Origin: Suillus spraguei
Taxonomy: Eukaryota; Basidiomycota; Agaricomycetes; Boletales; Suillaceae
Assembly (NCBI GenBank): GCA_016800925.1
Contig: JABCPU010000003.1
Coordinates: 620,001-684,000 of the forward strand
Reading direction: 5' to 3'
DNA: 64,000 nucleotides
Shown in pieces: positions 55,950-64,000 of the stretch. The notes under the pieces were generated by a model. That model searched no databases, was not told where the DNA came from, and worked only from the letters and a program-made list of their open reading frames with translations. A program made the position numbers and the translations under genes. Numbering within the stretch: the stretch's first letter is position 1; each line of letters starts with the position of its first letter.

Positions 55950-56718
55950 TGTTAAGACTGTACTCAAGGGTAGAGAGATCCGAAGGGCTTTGGCCTCAGT
56001 TCGTACACTGTGCCCCTTTCTCGAGTAATGCCCTTTATTTCAGGGAGGAGTTATTCGTCCGAAGACCCGGAAGGGGTTGCGTGACGGATCCGGGTGTCTG
56101 AAGGTGTCGGATACAATACGTCCGAAGGTAATTCGGAACGTAAGGAGAGGAAAGAGATTAAGGCTAGTTTCGGAACGAGTTCCTAACTAGAAACTAACGG
56201 AGATGGACTATCCAAAGATAGAGTCGGAGGTATGGACTATAGGAGTCAATCCTAAGTCTCGGAGGGTGACTTAAAGCGGAGAGTGGCTTAAGTCCGGAGG
56301 AGGCAGAATGAGTAGAATCTAAGATGATATTCGAACTAAGGTTCTACGGAGATCTACAAGTGGTTTATATACAGTAAGTATCTAAGACGGATAATCAGCA
56401 AGTCCGGGACCGAGGGCTATGTACGAAGTGTAACGGAAGTCTATTAGTTATTGCACAGCGGATCAGTAAGCATGAATCGGAAATGAACACAGGAAACGGA
56501 TCAGTAACACAGGACGGAAATATAAACAGCCGGAGTACCGGTAGTAGGAGAAATGACGAAAGGAGATAGACGCAGATGTTCACCAGGGAGTTAAGGTGCG
56601 AGAAGTGAGTACATTCGGATGGGTGGTCCGGACAGGATCTGTGGACCGGACGGATATGGAAACGATCGGATCTGGACGGATATGATCGGATCTGAGATTG
56701 GAAGTATGGTATATGACA
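55950..56718 (-). repeat. 5' LTR of the chromovirus
   Basis: 769 bp, same termini as the left LTR. Contains the element promoter, since gag starts 50 bp downstream of its inner edge. I could not match the bases next to it to a tRNA 3' end, so the primer binding site is undetermined. Confidence 0.88.
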
Positions 56719-56862
56719 ACTAGACAGAGTGCAAGACTCACATACTAGCTTAGGAGGTAGTCTATATACAGCCCAGGCTAAGTGGTATCTTTACACCAGT
56801 GAGTCTTTCCTTTCCTCTTTACTTATTCATTACTGATGGGAACTTAGCCCAAGGTTAGCCAC
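56719..56862. repeat. Terminal fragment of LTR-like family Y
   Basis: CTAGACAGAGTGCAAGACTC and the following CAGCCCAGGCTAAG/TATCTTTACA are the end of the Y repeat seen complete at 59390-60039. It abuts the chromovirus directly. Confidence 0.5.
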
Positions 56863-57461
56863 ATGAGCACTGCTAAGAGTCCCATGCACAAGGTCAAGTG
56901 CAGCAACTGCACCAAGTGAGACCTTGTCTGCACTGGTGAGACTAGCAAAGTCTACATTGCTTGCCACTGGGGAAAGCACAGGTGCTCCCACAACACTGGT
57001 GAGTTCCTTTCTACTTCTTTCTGACTTATTTTTTGCTAACTCATTTGACTTAGCTCATCGCAAGAGGGCACAGTCTGCAGCCAAGACACCACCAATCATC
57101 GGTGCCACTGGCACATCCAAGAGTGCTGCCACAACTAGTGCTAAAAAGCCAGATAAAGTGATAGAAGTCACTGATGGTGAGCCAGCAGTAGTACCATCTC
57201 CCCCATCCAGCAAAAAGTGCCAGGAAGGCACAGCCTGAGGCAGCAGTAGAGAAGAAGGAGTCTGAAGAAGATACAGTTGACATAGGGTGGCGGTTGCAAG
57301 AGATGAAAGATGAAGATAACCTGGACTTCTTGATGGTGGCTGAGTTGAATGGTGCTGAAGTGCAGTTTGTGCAGATTGAAGGGATAATGAAGGAGTTAGC
57401 CACAAATATGAGCTTTATCTACGACTGTCTAGACCACACTCAAAAGAGGCACCACCAATAG
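56863..57461 (+). pseudogene. Small Cys-rich transposon-associated ORF, broken
   Basis: Reads MSTAKSPMHKVKCSNCTK, then a TGA stop at 56917-56919, then DLVCTGETSKVYIACHWGKH and RCSHN. After an intron (about 56998-57052) it continues AHRKRAQSAAKTPPIIGATG and, past a frame change near 57215, as QPEAAVEKKESEEDTVDIGW to KELATNMSFIYDCLDHTQKR and a stop at 57459-57461. The Cys pattern C-x2-C-x6-C-x9-C-x5-C resembles the accessory gene in the chromovirus. The TGA could be a CGA to TGA transition. No known function. Confidence 0.5.
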
Positions 57462-58346
57462 ATACTTAGTCTTTTTCTTTTCTCCTGTACTTGAACCATA
57501 GTTTGTACCATACTCTGTAACATTGGTTGTGAAGGTTAAAATATCCCTCACCTAAGATTATAATCAGACATTTATGGTAGTATAAAATAAATATTCTAGG
57601 AGATAGAATAAGTTTATGTGGCTATTGGCCATGTTTATAGATGCTGTGTGAGTATCAGCATATATAGGCATCATCACTGCTTTTCAATTTGTTTTCATCT
57701 CTTTGAATAACAAAGCTTTGAGCCAACTAAGCAGGGGGTTCCACAATCACCACTTTATCATTCTCATCCATGTTCTCTCATGTCCTGCGTGAACAATTCC
57801 TAGCTGGTATTGCTATGTTCCTGAGTTGCCTCTCCTCTTTTGTTCTTTTATCTCTGGCAGGGGATTCCACAATCACCACCTTATCATCCTCATCTATGAC
57901 TCTCTCATTTCCTATATATGCCCTCTTGGTGGGGGGTTCCACAATCTCTACCTCATCATTGTCTTTAGTCCACTGCTTTTCTAAGATGAGCAGTGCAATT
58001 ATTCTCTTGTATGACTCATACCACACCTTCAAGATGACCTCATCTTTCAAGCATATTCTTCTGATAGCTTCATCTCCCTCCTCTGCTTCCTACTCTATCT
58101 CTCTACTGGAGTCATTAGTGGGTTGACTGAACTGTGAGACTGCATTTATTATATAGTATTTTTATAAATTGGTTAGGTATAAAACATGGTTTTGTTACCC
58201 CTAAGGCTCTCAAAACAAGTTGATATACATATAGTTAGCAAATTTAACATACAATAAACATAATGAAACAATAATAAATACCATAAATATGACATAATAA
58301 CAATAATAATATACTCAATTATATACTTGGTACACAAACTTTATGC
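57462..58346. other. AT-rich region with a repeat-containing minus-strand frame
   Basis: The minus-strand frame 58050-57778 contains DNDEVEIVEPPTKRAY followed by DEDDKVVIVESPARDKR, and a third degenerate unit DENDKVVIVEPP at about 57765-57730. The repeated unit is about 23 residues. Upstream codons (KDEVILKVWYESYKRIIALL) are open but begin after a stop. It may be the 3' part of a decayed gene that accompanies the Cys-rich ORF. The rest (58130-58340) is very AT-rich. Confidence 0.35.
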
Positions 58347-59016
58347 TACGTTGTAAAGATACAACCTAACCTGGGCTGTAGGTAAACTACCTCCTAAGTT
58401 AGTATGTGTGGTCTTGCACTCTGTCTAGTCTGCTTCACTTGTCAAACAAGAGCGTTCAACCCTAAAGGGGGATGCCTGTTAGTATAGTCAAGTTCGAGTC
58501 AAACCAATTGTGCGAATATAGTGTCGTAGTCAGTGGTAAGTTGCCATGGTCAGCAATAATGCCGCCGGGACTAGCATCATATGTAGCAGTGCTACCATGG
58601 TAGAGATAATGCTTGTGAACATAGCGTCGAGTGAGCAATAATGAGCGATAAAGTCAGCAGTAGTGGTAAGGTGCGAGTGGTGCAAAGAAACAGTAAAGAA
58701 GTCTGCTGTACTCTCAGCAGTAGTGTAGCGGTGAGTGTGAAGTTCAGTCAAAATAGGGGTCAAGGATCTAGCAGTGTGCCAGCAGTAACAGTGAACAAGC
58801 GATGTTGATTAATGAGTGGTAAGGAACTTTAAAGACTAAGTCCACTACTGGGTAGATCCAGAGCTAGACACTAATCCTGACCTATAGTACACTGAAAATA
58901 AAGTGCTGTATCGTGCGGGGTATGCGGTGCTTATATCCTAAATCATATGTACTTGGAATGCGTTAGGCGAAATCAGTAGCACTCAAGTACAGTAACCGCC
59001 AGATGTAAACGTAGCG
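58347..59016 (+). repeat. LTR-like repeat, family Y, copy 1 (~670 bp)
   Basis: Begins TGTAAAGATACAACCTAACC and runs to the next copy at 59017. Shared landmarks are CCTAAAGGGGGATGC, ACTACTGGGTAGATCCAGAG and GCTTATATCCTAAAT. Further copies are at 59017-59380 (partial), 59390-60039 and 60875-61543 (both inverted), and fragments at 43262, 47670 and 56719. Confidence 0.6.
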
Positions 59017-59380
59017 ATGTAAAGATACAATCTAGCCTGGGCTGTAGATGAACCACGGCCTAAACTAGTATGCGAGTCTTGTGCTCCGTCTAGTCTGCTT
59101 CACTTGCAAAGCAAGAGCGTTTGACCCTAAAGGGAATGCTAAGTTAATATAGTTCAATAATGCCCAACCTGTAGTGCAAGACTGCCATCAGAGGTAGCGA
59201 GATGCTAGCGGTGACCTCTGCTCTGTGGGAAAGTAGTGGTAGAGCGCAGGAAGATAGCGGTAAAGTAGCGGTAGTGTGAGCGGTAAAACTGCGGTAGTGC
59301 GTGCGGTAAAACTGCGGTAAGGCGTGAGAAACTGGTGTCAAAATATGGGGTTTTAAGCCCAGCACCAATATGTTCATTAC
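59017..59380 (+). repeat. Family Y, copy 2, partial
   Basis: Begins TGTAAAGATACAATCTAGCC head-to-tail with copy 1, then changes after about 140 bp to other repeat sequence including GGTAGCG/GCGGTAA words and the inverted AACATATTGG block (about 59368-59380). Confidence 0.5.
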
Positions 59381-59389
59381 AGCGGTTAC

Positions 59390-60039
59390 TACACTCCAGC
59401 GCTACTGATCTCACCTAGAGTATTCTGAGTACATATGAATTAGGATATAAGCACCACGTACCCCACACGATAAAGCACCTGATTTTACACCATTGCACAT
59501 ACTATAGGTCAGGATTATTGTCTAGCTCTGGATCAACCCAGTAGTGGACATAGTCTTTAAAGTTCCCTTATCACTCATTAATACATCACGCTCGTTCTCC
59601 ATTACTGCCGGCATACCGCTGGACTTTTGATTGTTACTTTTGACTGAACTTCTCATGCTCCGCTACTTTACCACTGAAAGTACTGCGGACTTCTTTACTG
59701 TTTCTTTGCACCGCTCGCACCTTACCGCTACCACGGAGACCACTGCTCGACATCGCTCGCTAGATGCAACTGTTACTGACTTTATCTTGATGACGGTAGC
59801 ACCGCAAAGCACGACACTAGTTCCGGTGGTATCATCGCTGACCGTGGCAGCTTACCGCTGACTCGGACGCTCGTTTCACAAATAAGTTGGACTCGAACTT
59901 GACCATACTAAATAGGCATCCCCCTTTAGGGTCGAACGCTCTTGTTCTTACAAGTGAAGCAGACTAGACGGAGCGCAAGACTAACATACTAGTTTAGGCA
60001 GTGGTTTATCTACAGCCCAGGCTAGGTTGCATCTTTACA
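59390..60039 (-). repeat. Family Y, copy 3, inverted
   Basis: Minus-strand reading begins TGTAAAGATGCAACCTAGCC at 60039 and follows copy 1 through CCTAAAGGGGGATGC and CTACTGGGTTGATCC. Confidence 0.6.
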
Positions 60040-60040
60040 A

Positions 60041-60387
60041 CGGCTGGAATACATAGTGAGAATGGTAGCGAGATAGAGATATTTAGCTAAGAGGCACGCA
60101 GCGAGCAAGCGGTGTCATGGAAGGTAAGGTAAGTCTTGCCATAGCTTTAGTAACGGCGAAACAAATATGCTACGCACCACTGGATCTTAGACGGAAATGG
60201 AATGCACAGGAGGACATCTGTAGTGAGATTCGGTAAGGGGCAAGGATCCACAGAGCGAAAATGGTACTGGTGAAGCGAAAAGGGGTAATGCTCGCTATAG
60301 GGGTTTTCTTGGTAGCTGCTTTAGGCAGTAATGAGACACTTGTCCAAAATGGCACTTTCATGGTCAGCGTGACTGTGTTCACTACAG
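60041..60387 (+). mobile_element. Element X, partial copy 2
   Basis: Matches the last ~330 bp of element X at 42330-42641 (GGTAAGTCTTGCCATAG/GGTAAATCCTGCCATAG, CTACGCACCA, GGATCCRCAG-like, GGTCAGYGTGACT) and ends at TTCACTACA. Confidence 0.5.
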
Positions 60388-60870
60388 CGAGGCAGCTGCG
60401 GCATGAGGCAACATGTAATAAGGCTTGCTGTGGAATCAGTGATAAATGGTCATGTATAAAATATGCACCAAATGGAGCTATGCAGACATGGCAAGGACAT
60501 GGAAGGACGTCGGTATGTGGAACATAGTGCAGCAGTCGGTACAGTGTGCGGTAAGTGTGGGATGCCGCTGTAACGAACATATTGGCGCTGGCCTTAAAAC
60601 CCTATCTTTTGACACTTGTCTCACATCTATAGGAGTTACCACTTGTCCATGGCTGTCTTACCCCTTTAGCATTACCAGCGGCATCCCATGCTTACCACAC
60701 ACCATACCGACTGCCGCACCTCATTCCACGTACCAATGTCCTCCCATGTCCTTGCTGCGTCCGCATAGCTCCATGTGGTGCGTCGTTTGTTTTATGTTCG
60801 TTATCACTGATTCCACAGCAAGTCTTATTACATGTGGCCTCGTGCCACAGCGCCTTGCGCTATGTTTACA
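60388..60870. repeat. Long inverted repeat, ~190 bp arms
   Basis: The arm at 60388-60570 read on the minus strand (CAGCGGCATCCCACACTTAC ... TGATTCCACAGCAAG) matches the arm at 60675-60865 (CAGCGGCATCCCATGCTTAC ... TGATTCCACAGCAAG) with scattered differences. The ~100 bp spacer contains AACATATTGGCGCTGGCCTT. A single related copy lies at 47450-47660. Confidence 0.6.
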
Positions 60871-60874
60871 TACA

Positions 60875-61543
60875 GCGTTACTATACTCGAGTGCTACTGA
60901 TCTTGCCTAGAGTATTCCAAATACATATGATTTAGGATATAAGCACCGTGTACCCCGCATGATACAGTACCTGATTTTACCCCATTGCACGTACTATAGG
61001 TCAGGATTATTGTCTAGCTCTGGATCTACCCAGTAGTAGACATAGTCTTAAAGTTCCTTATTGCTTGTTCATTGATCATGCTTGTTCATTGATCATGCTT
61101 GTTCTCTGTTACCGCTGGCATACCGCTGGACTTTTGATTGTTATTTTGACTGAACTTCTCATGCACCGCTGCTTTACTGCTGAAAGTACCGCGGCCTTCA
61201 TTACTCTTTCTTTGCACTGCTCGCAATCTTACCGCTACCGCTGATACCATCGCTCGCTCGACGCCACTGTTACTGACTATATCTCAACCACAGTAGCACC
61301 ACTACATACAACGCTAGTTCCGGCGGCATCATCGCTGACTGTGGCAACTTACTGCTGACTATGATGCTTCATTCGCACAAAAGTTTGACTTGAACTTGAC
61401 CCTACTAATAGGCATCCCCCTTTAGGGTTGAACACTCTTGTTTTCACAAGTGAAGCAGACTAGACGGAGCACAAGACTCACATACTAACTTAGGAGGTAG
61501 TTTATCTACAGCCCAGGTTAGGTTGTATCTTTACACCACTGGC
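60875..61543 (-). repeat. Family Y, copy 4, inverted
   Basis: The minus strand begins TGTAAAGATACAACCTAACC at 61543 and follows copy 1. A 16-bp word, TTGTTCATTGATCATGC, is tandemly doubled at about 61065-61095. Confidence 0.55.
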
Positions 61544-61563
61544 AATGCTAAAGGGGTAAGACG

Positions 61564-62516
61564 GTGTAGTGAGAAAAGTCACGCTGACCGTCAAAACCCC
61601 GTTTTCAACAAGCATCTCATTAACGTCTGCGGCGGCAACTGAAGGATTTCCTTATAGCGACGAAATAGCCTTTTCGCTCCACTAAGGCAGAACCATCCTT
61701 CTCCTGTGAACCCTTACCGGATCCTCGTGCCAATGCCCTCATGTCCCGTCCTATTCCTATTCCATCTAGAATCCATTGGTGCATAGTTACCTCGCTTCCG
61801 CCGTTACTAAACCTACGGCAGGATTTACCTTACATCTCAAGGGGCCGCTGCACGCTGTGCACCTCATAATTAAGTACCCTGTTTATTTTCTTTCTCGCTA
61901 CTGGACTCGCATAGCTATCTCGTATGCGCTCACATATGTTAAAAAGGATTGAACATACATACCATTACTGTTACTTCCCGTTACATCCCTTCACTAGGAC
62001 TTAGTATCTGAAACGCTCGCTAGTCACAATCTATTTGCATTTGAACTCTTCTCCGTTCAAACTTCGCTCATTGTTTTAACCGCCGGTAACTTTACCACTC
62101 GAAGTACTGCCCGAATTTCAAGTTCACTACTCGTAACCAGACTGCGGCCAGTGATCTCGCTGGGTCGTTTTCTCTCTCATCTGCATTCCCGCTCATACGG
62201 AAGTTGCCGCTACCACCACCACACCGCCGGTAGATATAACATTTTTGTCTCGCCCAAGTAAATTTGTTCTTGCTCTCGCTAGCTAACTATTGCAGCTATC
62301 ATTACCGCGCATGTACCGCTGACACCACGCTAGTACCGCCGCTAACCTTGGAAATCGGAATCCTCGTTGCCATATTAGTACTTCATTGTTTCCTTTGCAC
62401 TAACTTAGAAGGAATTGCTTCTATTTGCAGTCCTCTTGGGTTGAACATCTCACTCGCACCTTTAGTAGGATTAACGCTGTGCTTATACTTAGGCCAGCGC
62501 TAGTTTCTTTGTTTCA
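61564..62516 (-). mobile_element. Element X, copy 3, inverted, 953 bp
   Basis: The minus strand starts TGAAACAAAGAAACTAGCGC at 62516 and ends CTCACTACAC at 61564. It is flanked by ACG on both sides (61561-61563 and 62517-62519). The interrupted sequence is a copy of the repeat seen uninterrupted at about 47410-47465 (minus strand GTAAGATGGCCTTTGGAC), so the ACG is a 3-bp target duplication. Confidence 0.65.
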
Positions 62517-62619
62517 ACGGCCTTTGGACTGGTGGAGATTCCTATAGACATGAGACATGTGCTAAAAGATGGGGTTTTGAGGCCAGCGCCGATATGTTCA
62601 TTACAATGTAGTCTATTTT

Positions 62620-64000
62620 ACTTGACTTAATATAATCACACTGTGAGTATATGTGTTTCAATATAGCATGCATTCACAATAGTTGTAAAAGTAGCAGTGT
62701 CATGTGAAGGCATTATTTTTATAGTGATATATATGATGATAATATATAAAGTATAGTCTAGATATACATACATAATTCTGCCCTTGCAACAGATGTAAAA
62801 GCATCATAAAATACATATTGTAGCATATAAATCAAAGGGTTCTAATATCAGACCTATCTACAAATTATAAACAAATTTGTTTTTAAGCTTATCAGTTAGG
62901 CAGACCTTAAGTCTGACATGTGACTTGATCATGTATATTGTAACTAAATTGTGGAAATTGGGTTAATATGCAATGTATTCAGATTATGAAACAAATTCTC
63001 TATGTTTTTGCTGAAATTACTTTGAATTTAATCAATAGAATTGGATCCTTATGCATATTTGTGACTTTATTTAGAGACTGTTTATCATTTGCATAATAGA
63101 CAGCTGAGTTGAAATGTGCATGATTTTTCTCAGGATATGCATTATATTTGTTTATGGGACTTTTCTAGTTGTGTCTCAGTTGTAAGCAGCTTTAGGAGAA
63201 TTATGTGCAACTTGAAACATCATCAGAGAAAAGGCGCTGCAACAGGGATTGAGTCTGGCTCACAAATAAAAACATAAATATATGTTAAAGAATTCATTAG
63301 AAGCTACATCTGCAGTTGACTGCAGATGGGACTACAAAGTCAGGCTCAGTGGATGCATATTCTTTTCTTGGTGAATAGTGAAATAAATCAACTCATGCAT
63401 GAAATAAAAACTGACAAATAAGGATGCAATACATTGTAAACATGGAGATATGATTAAATACATACAAGAGGGAAGATAATATCACAATAAATAGACCTAA
63501 AGATGACAGTCAGCACAGATACCACATATGAATGCTTCTGTTGTCTCCTTCATTTATGGTTCTGGTTTTACTAGTCTGTACAGAAGCAAGATGTCCTCTA
63601 GGCATAAGACAATGACTTGCTGATCACTGTTATATACAGAAAAGTAAGAGTGAATTACTATAAGACAAAAAAAATCTCTAGTCAACTGCAGATGGTTATC
63701 AAATCTACCAGCAAGGTAAATTTAAATATAAAATACAACACTGTTAAGGACATGGAATATACATACAGCATATTTGTTGCATCTTTGATTTTTTACTTCT
63801 TGAAGTCAGTATAAGGTCCATATGAGAACATGACATGAATAAGCAATAAAGGTATCTGACTGAGGCAGTTAGCAAGAAACATGATATGATGCTCATACCA
63901 TAGTGCATGGATGTGAACCGAGTATGACTGTGCTTCTCACTTAGAAGAAGACTGTTGTTGGCAATGTCTATATTTTCAATGTTGGTAACAGAACTAAAGT
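62620..64000. other. AT-rich tail, no gene recognised
   Basis: The base composition falls clearly below the rest of the window and TE repeats seen to its left are absent. The word CTGCAGTTGACTGCAGATGG (63310-63330) is self-complementary in its centre, and a related GTCAACTGCAGATGG occurs at 63682. A 65-codon frame at 63617 has no recognisable features. The interval could be intergenic or a long AT-rich repeat interior. Confidence 0.4.

Larger units (their letters stand above)
48780..56718 (-). mobile_element. Complete Ty3/gypsy chromovirus, 7.94 kb
   Basis: Two 769 bp LTRs (48780-49548 and 55950-56718) in direct orientation flank gag (55899-54607), pol (54606-50816) and an antisense accessory gene (49744-50757). 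The coding orientation makes the right LTR the 5' LTR. I count about three differences between the LTRs (near 48930, 48937 and 49508 of the left copy), which means a very recent insertion. pol carries protease, reverse transcriptase, RNase H, integrase and chromodomain in Ty3/gypsy order. The flanking bases (TCTGC and ACTAG) do not form a target-site duplication, and the right flank is the end of another repeat, so the left boundary was probably rearranged. Confidence 0.9.

Noticed and set aside
58347..62516. Several 60-150 codon open frames in the right-hand repeats
   Set aside because: They lie inside LTR-like repeats, differ between copies and show no protein family features.
63300..63700. 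CTGCAGTTGACTGCAG words as a structured RNA
   Set aside because: Only a short palindrome recurs; I could not build a larger consistent fold.
1..64000. CRISPR arrays, bacterial operons, rRNA or tRNA genes
   Set aside because: No regular spacer arrays and no convincing tRNA or rRNA sequence; intron density and gene content are those of a fungal nuclear genome.

Overview
The window is nuclear DNA from a filamentous basidiomycete, most likely an agaricomycete. Genes carry many introns of about 48-65 nt with GT..AG ends. The recognisable proteins (Atg29, Ddi1, Spt3, Met16, Coa3, succinate-semialdehyde dehydrogenase, the SIN protein Cdc14) read as basidiomycete versions, and expanded F-box and WD40 families sit next to Ty3/gypsy chromoviruses and Harbinger-like transposons. 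The species cannot be named from sequence alone.

Left part (1-33.5 kb) is gene-rich. ATG29 and DDI1 are followed by two tandem ~4.5 kb units (4.2-8.7 and 9.2-13.7 kb), each a divergent pair: an F-box/LRR-like gene on the minus strand and a WD40 gene on the plus strand around a ~0.95 kb shared promoter. Only the second F-box gene is open; both WD40 copies are broken. A run of conserved genes follows: a mucin-like single-pass surface protein, SPT3 (-) facing MET16 (+), an RNase III/dsRBD protein, COA3 (-), SSADH, an FAH-family hydrolase (-), the SIN component CDC14, a multi-exon AAA ATPase (-) and a four-helix membrane protein.

Middle part (33.5-37.7 kb) is a rearranged third copy of the F-box/WD40 unit. 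A WD40 relic (-) and its promoter are intact enough to recognise, but the F-box gene has been replaced by a complete second SPT3 that keeps the introns of the original. This SPT3 paralogue therefore appears to use a captured F-box/WD40 promoter.

Right part (37.7-64 kb) is a nest of transposable elements: a Harbinger-type transposase with nonsense codons, solo and broken LTRs, an unclassified ~0.95 kb element with 3-bp target duplications, a second Harbinger relic split by a 560 bp MITE, an intact Myb/SANT-like (DUF6818-like) gene, and a nearly intact 7.9 kb chromovirus (48780-56718). The chromovirus has 769 bp LTRs differing at only about three positions in my reading, an intact gag, an intact pol with a C-terminal chromodomain, a canonical -1 frameshift signal at the gag/pol junction, and an antisense two-intron accessory gene. 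Beyond it lie inverted and direct LTR-like repeats, then an AT-rich tail.

One caution applies throughout. Several otherwise well-conserved genes (ATG29, DDI1, MET16, FAH, CDC14) each need exactly one extra base in a short homopolymer or doublet to read through. That pattern points to residual sequence error rather than to five independent pseudogenes.
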